From: Pseudomonas sp. ATCC PTA-122608
GTDB taxonomy: Bacteria > Pseudomonadota > Gammaproteobacteria > Pseudomonadales > Pseudomonadaceae
Assembly (NCBI RefSeq): GCF_001952855.1
Contig: NZ_LPNO01000001.1
Location: forward strand, 101,469 to 165,468
Direction: 5' to 3'
Length of the DNA: 64,000 nt
Part shown: positions 18,064 through 26,014 of the stretch, in pieces
How positions within the stretch are numbered: position 1 is the stretch's first letter
Layout: each line of letters starts with the position of its first letter
Translations under genes and position numbers: made by a program
Notes under the pieces: generated by a model
Database searches by the model: none
What the model saw: only the letters and a program-made list of their open reading frames with translations
Told to the model about the DNA's origin: nothing

Positions 18064-18186
18064 AATGTGGGAGCGGCTTGTGTGGGAGCGGGCTTGCTCG
18101 CGAAAGCGCCGTGTCAGTCAACGCATATGTGACTGACACATCGTCTTCGCGAGCAAGCCCGCTCCCACACAAGCCGCTCCCACATT
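18064..18186. repeat. Nested REPIN with 41-bp perfect arms
   Basis: Left arm 18064-18104 and right arm 18146-18186 are perfect reverse complements over 41 bases. Each arm holds two REP heads in tandem: an outer tgtgggagcggcttg and an inner tgtgggagcgggcttgctcg. The 41-base centre also folds (tgtcagtca/tgactgaca). It lies between the iron-binding protein and permease genes and could modulate their relative expression. Confidence 0.9.
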
Positions 18187-18214
18187 TAGATCGGCGGCGC
18201 CTTACAAATTGTAT

Positions 18215-19219
18215 CTAGTTCCAGCCGGCCCGATCCATCAAGCGGATAGCTTCAGCCTGACGCTTGCCCGCCACTTCCACCGGCAACGTATCGGCCACAA
18301 ACTTGCCCCAGGTCGCGACTTCAGCCGAAGGCGGCACCGCCGGGTTGGCCGGGAATTCCTGGTTCACATCCGCAAAGATCTTCTGCGCTTCCGGCGTGGT
18401 CATCCATTCAACCAGCGCCTTGGCCGCTTCCGGGTGCGGTGCGTGCCTGGTCAGGCCGATGCCCGACAGATTGACGTGCACCCCACGGTCGCCCTGGTTG
18501 GGCCAGAACAGTTTCACCGCCAGGTCCGGCTTCTGCTTGTGCAGGCGGCCGTAGTAGTAGGTGTTGACGATACCGACGTCGCACTGCCCGGCATTGATCG
18601 CCTCGAGCACGGCGATGTCATCGGAGAACACGTCGGTGGACAGGTTGTTGACCCAGCCCCTGACGATTTCTTCGGTCTTGGCCGCGCCGTGGGTTTCGAT
18701 CAGGGTGGCGGTCAGCGACTGGTTGTAGACCTTCTTCGCAGTGCGCAGGCACAGGCGGCCTTCCCATTGCTTGTCGGCCAGCGCCTCGTAGGTGGTCAGG
18801 TCGCCCGGCTTCACGCGATCGGTGGAATAGGCAATGGTCCGCGCACGCAGGCTCAAGCCGGTCCAGGCATGGGCCGAAGAGCGGTATTGAAGGGGGATAT
18901 TCTTATCGATCACCGCAGAGGTGAACGGTTGCAGGATGCCCATCTGCTCGGCCTGCCAGAGGTTGCCGGCATCGACGGTGAGCAGCAGGTCGGCGGTGGC
19001 GTTTTCACCTTCGGCCTTGATGCGCTGCATCAGCGGCGCTTCCTTGTCGGTGATGAACTTCACCTGCACGCCGGTCTTTTTGGTGTAGGCGTCGAACACC
19101 GGCTTGATCAGTTCGTCGATGCGCGAGGAGTAGACCACGACCTCATCGGCCGCCTGCACGGTGGTGCTGCCGATCAGGGTGAGTGCCAGGGCAGTCAGGA
19201 GGCGCTTGGGTGCCAACAT
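18215..19219 (-). CDS. Fe(III) ABC transporter periplasmic binding protein
   Basis: 334 residues with a signal peptide ([23 protein letters not shown]). The mature protein begins [22 protein letters not shown], typical of the FbpA/FutA ferric-binding family. The iron-coordinating tyrosine cluster is visible in [13 protein letters not shown] (about residue 210). It should bind Fe(III) in the periplasm and deliver it to the downstream permease. No clear Fur box was seen upstream, though a degenerate one cannot be excluded. Confidence 0.9.
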   Translation of the reverse strand: MLAPKRLLTALALTLIGSTTVQAADEVVVYSSRIDELIKPVFDAYTKKTGVQVKFITDKEAPLMQRIKAEGENATADLLLTVDAGNLWQAEQMGILQPFTSAVIDKNIPLQYRSSAHAWTGLSLRARTIAYSTDRVKPGDLTTYEALADKQWEGRLCLRTAKKVYNQSLTATLIETHGAAKTEEIVRGWVNNLSTDVFSDDIAVLEAINAGQCDVGIVNTYYYGRLHKQKPDLAVKLFWPNQGDRGVHVNLSGIGLTRHAPHPEAAKALVEWMTTPEAQKIFADVNQEFPANPAVPPSAEVATWGKFVADTLPVEVAGKRQAEAIRLMDRAGWN

Positions 19220-19265
19220 GGGTGCGGTCTCTCATTTGCGAAAAGAGGGCAAATGATAAGGACTC

Positions 19266-19302
19266 ACATTTGGTAACGCTCGACGGAGCCGTTACCAAAT
19301 GT
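19266..19302. promoter_or_regulatory. 13-bp perfect inverted repeat (terminator or operator)
   Basis: Arms ACATTTGGTAACG (19266-19278) and CGTTACCAAATGT (19290-19302) flank an 11-base centre that itself pairs ctc/gag. It lies between the ubiI-like stop and the iron-binding protein start. No T tract follows, so it may be a weak terminator of the ubiquinone operon or an operator for the iron transporter. Confidence 0.55.
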
Positions 19303-19314
19303 TGCGCAGCCCCC

Positions 19315-20538
19315 TCAGGCCTTGGCCAGCTCCGGCAAATCGCCGGACAAGCCCAAGGCCTGACGCACAAACAACGCTTTGGCCTCCGGCATCTGCTCAA
19401 CCACCTTCAGCCCGGCATTACGCAGCCAGCGCAGCGGCAGTTGATCAGCCTGGAACAACCGCTCGAAGCCTTCCATCGCCGCCATCAGTGCCAGGTTGTG
19501 CGGCATGCGCCGGCGCTCGTAACGGCTGAGCACCTTCGCATCCGCCAGGCGCTCACCGCGCTCGTTGGCGGCCAACAACACCTCGGCCAGCACCGCCGCA
19601 TCGAGGAAGCCCAGGTTCACGCCCTGCCCCGCCAACGGATGAATGACGTGGGCCGCATCGCCAATCAATGCCAGGCCCTCGGCGACGTAACGCTTGGCAT
19701 GGCGCTGGCGCAACGGCACGCACACCCGTGGATCGGCGCTTACCACGGTGCCCAGGCGTCCTTCGAAGGCGAGTTCCAGCTCACGGCAGAAGCTTTCATC
19801 GTCCAGCGCCATCAAGCGCTCGGACTCACTCGGGGTGGTCGACCAGACGATCGAACACCAGTCTTCCTGCCCATCGCGCACCAGCGGCAAAAACGCCAGC
19901 GGGCCGTTGTCGGTAAAACGTTGCCATGCCGTGCGCTGATGCGACTGACTGCTGCGCACACTGGTGACGATGGCGTTGTGCAAATAATCCCACTCACGGG
20001 TGGCGGTGCCGGTCAGACGGCGCACGGCCGAGTTGGCGCCGTCCGCCGCGACCACCAGCGGCGCGCGCAAGGTGCGGCCATCAGCCAGGGTCAGCAGCCA
20101 GTCATCGCCGGAGCGGCGCATCTGTTCCAGGCGCGCGTTGGCCAGCAGCCCAAGGTCGCAGTCGTGCAGGCGACCAAGCAAGGCGTCCTGAACCACGCGG
20201 TTTTCGACGATATGCCCAAGCACCTCGGCATGCACACTGGCCGCCGAGAAGTGGATCTGCCCGGTGCCGCTGCCGTCCCACACCTGCATCTCGCCATAAG
20301 GGCTGGCACGTCGCTCGACAATGCCGTCCCACACGCCGAGGCGTTCGAGGATGCGCTGGCTGGCGGCCGACAAGGCGCTCACCCGCGGCTCGAACGCAGC
20401 ATGAGGGTCGAACGGTTTGACGCTCAGCGGGCTGCCGTCCAGCAGCAGCACCTGCAGGCCACTGCCCTGCAACGCCAGCGCCAGGGCGCTTCCGACCATT
20501 CCGGCCCCGACAATCAGCACATCTGCGCGCATGTCCAT
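19315..20538 (-). CDS. ubiI: UbiH/UbiF/VisC-family FAD hydroxylase (UbiI-like)
   Basis: 407-residue flavin monooxygenase of ubiquinone biosynthesis. The N-terminal FAD-binding Rossmann motif is VLIVGAGMVGSALALAL; the second FAD motif is GLALIGDAAHVIHPLAGQGVNLGFLDA (about residues 280-307). The family hydroxylates the aromatic ring of ubiquinone precursors; position in the pepP-ubiH operon fits UbiI (VisC, C5 hydroxylation), but C6 activity (UbiF-like) cannot be excluded. It is the last gene of the operon and starts 3 bases after the DUF4442 stop. Confidence 0.85.
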   Translation of the reverse strand: MDMRADVLIVGAGMVGSALALALQGSGLQVLLLDGSPLSVKPFDPHAAFEPRVSALSAASQRILERLGVWDGIVERRASPYGEMQVWDGSGTGQIHFSAASVHAEVLGHIVENRVVQDALLGRLHDCDLGLLANARLEQMRRSGDDWLLTLADGRTLRAPLVVAADGANSAVRRLTGTATREWDYLHNAIVTSVRSSQSHQRTAWQRFTDNGPLAFLPLVRDGQEDWCSIVWSTTPSESERLMALDDESFCRELELAFEGRLGTVVSADPRVCVPLRQRHAKRYVAEGLALIGDAAHVIHPLAGQGVNLGFLDAAVLAEVLLAANERGERLADAKVLSRYERRRMPHNLALMAAMEGFERLFQADQLPLRWLRNAGLKVVEQMPEAKALFVRQALGLSGDLPELAKA

Positions 20539-20541
20539 GCT

Positions 20542-21027
20542 TTAAGCCTGTCTCGCTTGCGGCTTGCGCCGCACGTAAAGGGTTTTGTCGACCCGCGCCA
20601 CCAGGGTGCCGGAGCCGTCATGAATCTGCACCTTGAGATGCGGCAGGTACTTCTCGCCGCCGGCGGTGTGCTGGCGAATCTCGTCCAGCAACGCCTGGTC
20701 GATGGAAAATTCGGCAAACACCGGGCCTTTGCCCGGCGAGATGAAATCGATGGCCGCTGCCTTGTCCCAGACAATGTAGTCGCGCCCCAGGTTCTCCATC
20801 AGCATCAGCATGTAGAACGGGTCGACCATCGAATACAGGCTGCCGCCAAACTGCGTGCCGACGTAATTGCGGTTGTACCAGCCCAGGCCCATGCGCACCT
20901 TGACCTCGCGAAAATCGCTGCCGATGTGCAATACCCGAACTCCGGCCCCGAGGTACGGCGGGTACAGGGTCATGATCCAGCGCAACAGCCGCGCCTTGCC
21001 CAGGCGTTGGGTCAGCCACTCACGCAT
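20542..21027 (-). CDS. DUF4442 hotdog-fold protein
   Basis: 161-residue protein with features of the DUF4442/PaaI-like hotdog thioesterases: VRMGLGWYNRNYVGTQFGGSLYSMVDPFYMLMLMENLG is the helix-strand core, and AEFSIDQALLDEIRQ lies in the second sheet. No catalytic acid is obvious. The start MREWLTQRLG overlaps the ubiH stop by 8 bases, showing translational coupling. Its place between two ubiquinone hydroxylases is conserved as I recall in P. aeruginosa, suggesting a link to quinone or acyl metabolism; function is not established. Confidence 0.8.
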   Translation of the reverse strand: MREWLTQRLGKARLLRWIMTLYPPYLGAGVRVLHIGSDFREVKVRMGLGWYNRNYVGTQFGGSLYSMVDPFYMLMLMENLGRDYIVWDKAAAIDFISPGKGPVFAEFSIDQALLDEIRQHTAGGEKYLPHLKVQIHDGSGTLVARVDKTLYVRRKPQARQA

Positions 21028-22207
21028 CGGGACGGGTACCCAGGCCCATGGCCTGGCGCGCAAACCAGCGCTTGGCCGGCGGCAGCAGGTCCAGACCCAG
21101 CAACCCCATGTTGCGGCCCAGCGCTACCAACGGTTGCGCACTGCCAAACAGGCGGGTGACTTGGTCGGAAAAGCCGACAGTGAGTTTCTGGTCCATGCGC
21201 TGGCGCTCGCGATATGCCTGTAAGGTCGCCAGGTCGCCCGGGATCTCAGGCCCGGCCAGCAGCGCCTCGGCCAACGCGTAGGCATCCCGCAGGGACAGGT
21301 TGAAGCCCTGACCGGCAATCGGGTGCAGGCTGTGGGCGGCATTGCCGAGCACTGCCAGATGGGAGCGCACTTGTTCTTCGGCTTCCACAAGGGTCAACGG
21401 GTACAAGTGACGCGCACCGACCTGCTTCAGAGTGCCCAGGCGGTAGCCGAACACACCCTGCAATTCACTGAGGAAGCTGCGCTCGTCCAGCTCGGCCAAA
21501 CGCTGGGCGTCCATGCCGATGCGGGTCCAGACCAGCGCGCAACGGTTGTCCGGCAGCGGCAGCAAGGCCATCGGGCCTTCGTCGGTGAACCGCTCGAACG
21601 CCTCGCCGTTGTGGGCTTCGCTTGGGGTGATGTTGGCGATCAGCGCACTCTGGTTGTACGGCCGCTTTTTAACGCCGATGCCCAGTTGTTCGCGCAAGCC
21701 GGAGCGGCCGCCATCGGCCAGCACCGCAAGGTCGCACTCCAGCACGGTTTCGTCATTGAGGGTCAGGCGGTAGCCATCGGCAAGCGGCTCCATGCGGGTG
21801 ACTTCCGCCGGGCAACGCCAGCTGACGACTTCCTTGTCCAGGCCTTGCCACAGGCATTGGCCGAGCCAGGCGTTTTCCACCACGTAGCCGAGGGCGGGCA
21901 CGCCTTCTTCCATGGCCGACAGGCGCGCAGTGGAGAAACGGCCACGGTCCGACACATGAATCTGCTTGATCGGCTCGGCGCGACGGGAGATTTCCTGCCA
22001 TACGCCCAACCGTTGATAAATCTGCCGCGCGCCAAAAGACAGTGCCGAAGAACGTGCGTCGTAGCTCGGCTGGTAACTGTCGCCGGGGGCAAACGGCTCG
22101 ATCAGCACGATCTTCCAGCCACGGGCCTTGGCCCCGGCCTGCAACGCCAACGCGAGGCTGGCGCCCACCAGGCCGCCGCCGATAATCGCCAGATTGACCC
22201 GGCTCAT
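21020..22207 (-). CDS. ubiH: 2-octaprenyl-6-methoxyphenol hydroxylase UbiH
   Basis: 395-residue FAD monooxygenase of ubiquinone biosynthesis. The N-terminal dinucleotide fold is LAIIGGGLVGASLALAL; the internal FAD motif is LAVLGNAAHSLHPIAGQGFNLSLRDAYALAEALL. It is paralogous to the downstream UbiI-like enzyme. Its ATG overlaps the pepP stop by 4 bases, and its 3' end overlaps the DUF4442 start, placing it in the centre of a tightly coupled operon. The pepP-ubiH-visC order is the classical gammaproteobacterial arrangement. Confidence 0.92.
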   Translation of the reverse strand: MSRVNLAIIGGGLVGASLALALQAGAKARGWKIVLIEPFAPGDSYQPSYDARSSALSFGARQIYQRLGVWQEISRRAEPIKQIHVSDRGRFSTARLSAMEEGVPALGYVVENAWLGQCLWQGLDKEVVSWRCPAEVTRMEPLADGYRLTLNDETVLECDLAVLADGGRSGLREQLGIGVKKRPYNQSALIANITPSEAHNGEAFERFTDEGPMALLPLPDNRCALVWTRIGMDAQRLAELDERSFLSELQGVFGYRLGTLKQVGARHLYPLTLVEAEEQVRSHLAVLGNAAHSLHPIAGQGFNLSLRDAYALAEALLAGPEIPGDLATLQAYRERQRMDQKLTVGFSDQVTRLFGSAQPLVALGRNMGLLGLDLLPPAKRWFARQAMGLGTRPDA

Positions 22208-23526
22208 CGGGCACCCGCCATCAGCGCTTCGATCTCGCCGACGGACTTGGGCACGCCACCGGTCAGAATTTCACAGCCTTGCTTGGTCACCACCACGTCG
22301 TCCTCGATGCGTACGCCAATGCCACGCCATTTCTTCGCCACGTTCTGGTTGTCCGGGGAAATGTAGATCCCCGGCTCCACGGTCAGTGCCATGCCGACTT
22401 CCAGCACCCGCCACTCGCCGCCTACCTTGTACTCGCCCACATCGTGCACATCCATCCCCAGCCAGTGGCCAGCGCGGTGCATGTAGAAGGCTTTATAGGC
22501 TTCGCTGGCGATCAGCTCGTCGACGTCACCCTGCAACAATCCCAGCTTCACCAGCCCGGCGGTGATCACTTGCACCGTCGCCTCATGGGCCTGGTTCCAA
22601 TGCTTGTTCGGAGCGATTTCGGCAAAGGCAGCTTCCTGGGAAGCCAGCACGATTTCGTAAATCGCCTTTTGCTCAGTCGAGAACTTGCCGCTCACCGGCC
22701 AGGTGCGGGTGATGTCGCTGGCGTAGCAGTCGATCTCGCAACCGGCATCAATCAACACCAGGTCGCCATCCTTGAGCACCGCGTCATTCTGCTGGTAATG
22801 CAGGATGCAGCTGTTGCGCCCCGAGGCGACGATGGAGCCATAGGCCGGCATCTTCGCCCCGCCCTTGCGGAACTCGTAGTCGAGCTCCGCCTCGAGGCTG
22901 AACTCATACAACCCGGCGCGACAGGCCTGCATGGCCCGCACATGGGCCGCGCAGGAAATCCGCGCCGCCTCGCGCATCACCTTCACTTCTGCCGCCGATT
23001 TATACAGGCGCATGTCGTGAAGCAGATGATCCAGGGCAACAAATTCATTCGGCGGCTGGGCGCCGAGGTGCGCTTTAGAGCGGATCACGTTGATCCACTC
23101 CATCAGGTGCCGGTCGAATTCGGCATTGCTGCCCATCGCCGAATACACCCGGTCACGGCCTTCGATCAGGCCGGGCAGGATGTCGTCGATATCGGTAATC
23201 GGGAAAGCGTCATCAGCCCCGAATTCGCGGATCGCGCCTTCGGTGCCCGCTCGCAGGCCGTCCCACAGTTCGCGTTCGGCATTGCGTTCACGGCAGAACA
23301 GCACGTACTCGCCGTGCTGGCGGCCGGGCATCAGCACGATCACCGCTTCCGGTTCAGGGAAGCCGCTCAGGTACTGGAAGTCGCTGTCCTGACGGTAGAC
23401 GTGCTCGACGTCACGGTTGCGGATGGCCACCGCAGCCGCCGGCAGAATGGCGATGCTGTTGGGTTCCATCTGCGCCATGAGCGCCTTGCGGCGCCGGGTG
23501 TATTCCGCTTTGGGGATATGGATCAT
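22204..23526 (-). CDS. pepP: Xaa-Pro aminopeptidase P
   Basis: 440-residue M24B dinuclear-metal peptidase, cleaving N-terminal residues before proline. Metal ligands are visible: LVLIDAGCEIDCYASDITRTWP supplies two Asp, GHWLGMDVHD the His, and AVTVEPGIY-like ALTVEPGIYI and RIEDDVVVT the Glu residues. The N-terminal AMP_N domain starts AEYTRRRKALMAQM. It follows ygfB with a 20-base gap and overlaps ubiH by 4 bases. Confidence 0.94.
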   Translation of the reverse strand: MIHIPKAEYTRRRKALMAQMEPNSIAILPAAAVAIRNRDVEHVYRQDSDFQYLSGFPEPEAVIVLMPGRQHGEYVLFCRERNAERELWDGLRAGTEGAIREFGADDAFPITDIDDILPGLIEGRDRVYSAMGSNAEFDRHLMEWINVIRSKAHLGAQPPNEFVALDHLLHDMRLYKSAAEVKVMREAARISCAAHVRAMQACRAGLYEFSLEAELDYEFRKGGAKMPAYGSIVASGRNSCILHYQQNDAVLKDGDLVLIDAGCEIDCYASDITRTWPVSGKFSTEQKAIYEIVLASQEAAFAEIAPNKHWNQAHEATVQVITAGLVKLGLLQGDVDELIASEAYKAFYMHRAGHWLGMDVHDVGEYKVGGEWRVLEVGMALTVEPGIYISPDNQNVAKKWRGIGVRIEDDVVVTKQGCEILTGGVPKSVGEIEALMAGAR

Positions 23527-23546
23527 GGGCAGATGGGCTTCCTTTC

Positions 23547-24104
23547 TTAGTGCAGCGACGGCTTGGGTGCAGCAGGCTCAGCCGATTTACGGGTCTCGGT
23601 GAACAGCAGCAGCGGCGCGACGCGCAGGTATTCCATGACTTCCATGTAATCGCTTTCGCCGTCTTCGGATTCTTCCAGGGCGTCTTGCACCTGGGAGATG
23701 GCGGCCAGGTCTTGCAGCACTTCCTGGGCGTCGGTGCTCAGGTCCAGGCCGCCGGCGTTCACGCCAAAACCGTGGAGGAAGCCTTGGCACCATTGGCCCA
23801 GCGCGGCGGCGCGCTCGGTGAGCGGCGCGTCATCGGTCGGCAGCAGCAACACGACGGTGACGTCATCACCGGTCAGTTCGCCTTTGACCATCTCTTGCAA
23901 GCCGATGAGGGCGTTGCGCACGTTTTCGGTGGGCTCGGTTTCCAGCAGCTCGGCGACGTCGGCCAGCCAGTTGTCGGCATCAAAGCCGACACCGGTGCAA
24001 CTGCGGCCCAGCAGCACGCCGTGCAGCTCGGCAGGCGAGCAAGGATGACCGCTGGAGCTCAGCAGTTTGGAAAAAGCATCGTACGGGGAATTCTGAATGG
24101 GCAT
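23547..24104 (-). CDS. YgfB/YecA (UPF0149) family protein
   Basis: 185-residue acidic cytoplasmic protein. The signature [16 protein letters not shown] near the N-terminus and [12 protein letters not shown] in the middle define UPF0149/YgfB. In P. aeruginosa a YgfB homologue has been linked to repression of the AmpDh3-dependent beta-lactamase pathway; transfer to this protein is inferential. It is the first gene of the ygfB-pepP-ubiH-DUF4442-ubiI operon and is divergent from the zapB-like gene. Confidence 0.88.
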   Translation of the reverse strand: MPIQNSPYDAFSKLLSSSGHPCSPAELHGVLLGRSCTGVGFDADNWLADVAELLETEPTENVRNALIGLQEMVKGELTGDDVTVVLLLPTDDAPLTERAAALGQWCQGFLHGFGVNAGGLDLSTDAQEVLQDLAAISQVQDALEESEDGESDYMEVMEYLRVAPLLLFTETRKSAEPAAPKPSLH

Positions 24105-24242
24105 GGTGAGCTAGGCGCCAGGCGGCGCAATGTCTAGAATGAAGCGCTGTATCCTAGCATCGGCAGACGTACCAAGACTATCGAGGGCGTCAGATCGTTT
24201 ATCCAGCAGTTGCCATTCATCAGACAAATCCAGTGGAACCCA

Positions 24243-24452
24243 ATGGAAGACACCGACCTGCAAGCGCTGATGGCCAGACTCGAGCTGCTAATTAACCGGG
24301 TCGAGCAACTTAAGAGCCAAAACGGACTCCTATTAGCTCAGGAAAAGACCTGGCGCGAGGAACGCGCTCACCTCATTGAAAAAAACGAAATCGCCCGGCG
24401 TAAGGTCGAATCGATGATTTCGCGCCTGAAGGCCCTGGAGCAAGACTCATGA
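24243..24452 (+). CDS. Short coiled-coil protein, TIGR02449/ZapB-like
   Basis: 69-residue protein, almost entirely one predicted coiled coil with regular heptads (LQALMARLELLINRVEQLKS...). It belongs to a small family always placed before zapA in pseudomonads, and likely forms a dimeric rod helping FtsZ-ring assembly as ZapB does. The start MEDTDLQALM was chosen because the coil begins there; 11 further upstream residues lack coiled-coil character. Its stop overlaps the zapA start (ATGA). Confidence 0.82.
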   Translation: MEDTDLQALMARLELLINRVEQLKSQNGLLLAQEKTWREERAHLIEKNEIARRKVESMISRLKALEQDS

Positions 24453-24766
24453 GTTCAAGCAATAGCGTCACCGTGCAGATTCTCGACAAAGAATATTCGA
24501 TCATCTGCCCACAGGAAGAACGCAGCAACCTGGTGAGCGCTGCCCGCTACCTGGACGGCAAGATGCGTGAAATCCGCAGCAGCGGCAAAGTCATCGGCGC
24601 CGATCGCATCGCGGTGATGGCCGCACTGAACATTACCCACGATTTGCTGCATAAGCAGGAACGGCCTGACGTGCAGGCCAGCGGCTCGACGCGCGAGCAA
24701 GTGCGCGACCTGCTGGAGCGGGTTGATCTGGTACTTTCTACCGATCCAGAGCCACCCAAGGGCTGA
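24449..24766 (+). CDS. zapA: Cell division protein ZapA
   Basis: 105-residue FtsZ-associated protein that crosslinks protofilaments at the division site. The N-terminal domain shows the family pattern VTVQILDKEYSIICPQEERSNLVSAARYLDGKMREIR, then a C-terminal helix with a coiled-coil tendency. It is translationally coupled to the upstream short coiled-coil gene and is followed by the 6S RNA gene, as in many gammaproteobacteria. Confidence 0.93.
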   Translation: MSSSNSVTVQILDKEYSIICPQEERSNLVSAARYLDGKMREIRSSGKVIGADRIAVMAALNITHDLLHKQERPDVQASGSTREQVRDLLERVDLVLSTDPEPPKG

Positions 24767-24796
24767 TTGCGGCGTCGGTTTCGGGTATACTCGCCC

Positions 24797-24975
24797 CACT
24801 CCCTGGCGTGCTTGCCAGTCGGCGATGTCCCGGAGCCGATTCGCACTACCCTGGAAGTTGCACGTTGGGCTGGTGTGCATGTCCGCTAGACGGAAAGCCT
24901 TAAAGCCTACTGCTTCTTCCACCTTGAACTTTCGGGTTCAAGGGCTTAGTCGACAGCGGTTCTGTCGGGGAGCCT
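24797..24975 (+). ncRNA. ssrS: 6S RNA
   Basis: The sequence beginning actccctggcgtgcttgcca and ending near gtcggggagc closely resembles the Pseudomonas 6S RNA as I remember it, including the internal segments tgtgcatgtccg, gacggaaagccttaa and ccttgaactttcgggttcaa. It lies between zapA and the 5-formyl-THF cyclo-ligase gene, the conserved ssrS site. A -10 box TATACT at 24786-24791 sets the probable 5' end. 6S RNA mimics an open promoter and sequesters sigma-70 RNA polymerase in stationary phase. Ends are approximate to a few bases. Confidence 0.92.
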
Positions 24976-24988
24976 GATTCCCAAATCC

Positions 24989-25017
24989 AATGCCAGTCTT
25001 AGGACTGGCATTGTTTT
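24989..25017 (+). terminator. Hairpin between 6S RNA and cyclo-ligase gene
   Basis: Stem AATGCCAGTC/GACTGGCATT followed by gtttta. It lies 15 bases before the cyclo-ligase ATG, so it may terminate part of the 6S transcripts or process the dicistronic RNA. Confidence 0.65.
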
Positions 25018-25031
25018 ATGAGCCGAAAACC

Positions 25032-25661
25032 ATGACCGAACCTGCGCCGCTTTCCCGCCCGCAACTTCGACGCATGCTGCGCACAGCCCGCCGCGCCCTG
25101 ACGCCCAGCGAGCAACGCCAGGCCGCCCTGGGCCTGTATCGGCAACTGGCACAGCACCCGCTGTTTCGCCGAGCCAAACACATCTCCTTGTATCTACCGA
25201 CGGACGGTGAAATCGATCCGCGCCTGCTGCTGCGCGCCGCGCAACGCCGGGGCAAAGCGACTTACCTGCCGGTGCTCAGCGCATGGCCGCGAACCAAGAT
25301 GGTGTTTCAGCGGGTACGGCCCGGCGAGAAGCTGAGCCCCAACCGTTTTCGCATCCTTGAGCCACAGGTAAATGTCAGCCGGCAACGCAAGGTCTGGGCG
25401 CTGGACCTGGTGCTGTTGCCACTGGTGGGATTCGATGATGTGGGCGGACGGCTGGGCATGGGCGGCGGTTTCTATGACCGCAGCCTGGCCTACATGGCCC
25501 GCCGGAAATCCTGGCGCAAGCCGACACTGTTGGGCCTGGCCCATGAATGCCAGAAGGTCGAACGATTGGCGCAGGCGAGCTGGGATGTACCGCTTGAGGG
25601 CACAGTCACCGATAAGGATTGGTATATAGCAGAGACGCTACTGGAACCAGCAGCGCCTTAA
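25032..25661 (+). CDS. 5-formyltetrahydrofolate cyclo-ligase
   Basis: 209-residue YgfA/Fau-family enzyme, converting 5-formyl-THF to 5,10-methenyl-THF with ATP. The family signature appears as LGMGGGFYDRSLAYM (about residues 142-156), with the ATP-binding basic segment LRRMLRTARRAL near the N-terminus. The start MTEPAPLSRPQLRRML follows 6S RNA, an arrangement in which both are often co-transcribed. It links folate metabolism with stationary-phase control. Confidence 0.92.
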   Translation: MTEPAPLSRPQLRRMLRTARRALTPSEQRQAALGLYRQLAQHPLFRRAKHISLYLPTDGEIDPRLLLRAAQRRGKATYLPVLSAWPRTKMVFQRVRPGEKLSPNRFRILEPQVNVSRQRKVWALDLVLLPLVGFDDVGGRLGMGGGFYDRSLAYMARRKSWRKPTLLGLAHECQKVERLAQASWDVPLEGTVTDKDWYIAETLLEPAAP

Positions 25662-25668
25662 AGACAGG

Positions 25669-25818
25669 TCAGCGTTTGAACGGTTGCGGTTGTTGCTGTG
25701 CGAGTTCAATCGGTGCGTCAGTCTTGTTCGACCACAAGCTCTGCGCATAGCCGGTGGTCACGACGCCCAGACCGAACAAAATAACCAATATCCATAGTAA
25801 ATCCGGTTTGCGTTTCAT
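25669..25818 (-). CDS. 49-residue single-pass membrane protein
   Basis: Short gene on the minus strand: MKRKPDLLWILVILFG, then LGVVTTGYAQSLWSNKT, ending QQPQPFKR. A charged N-terminus precedes one hydrophobic segment (about 8-25) and a polar Gln/Pro-rich tail, so it is probably an inner-membrane protein with the tail outside. A G-rich ribosome site (ggggggcaat) precedes the ATG. I recall similar small genes at this place in other Pseudomonas, but no function is known. It is convergent with the cyclo-ligase gene. Confidence 0.72.
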   Translation of the reverse strand: MKRKPDLLWILVILFGLGVVTTGYAQSLWSNKTDAPIELAQQQPQPFKR

Positions 25819-26014
25819 CGATTGCCCCCCTTCAGGCATCTTGCACACGATGACAGCAACGTTCCATTAGTAGTCCGTGCCAGCTGCGCCAAGCTCAAAA
25901 CCCCGGCATTCTGCGTTAACGTGGACCAACACGCAAACCTTGACGCCAACCGACCGTCGGTTTGTCATAAAATTGCCGGACAACTTTCCCAATCGTCTTT
26001 TGAGGAGCGAAAAC

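Noticed and set aside
19220..19265. Fur box before the iron-binding protein gene
   Set aside because: Only a weak match around aaatgataagg; not distinguishable from chance by eye.
19183..21159. 658-residue frame opposite the ubiI/DUF4442 genes
   Set aside because: Antisense to two well-supported genes and low-complexity in sequence; no start signal.
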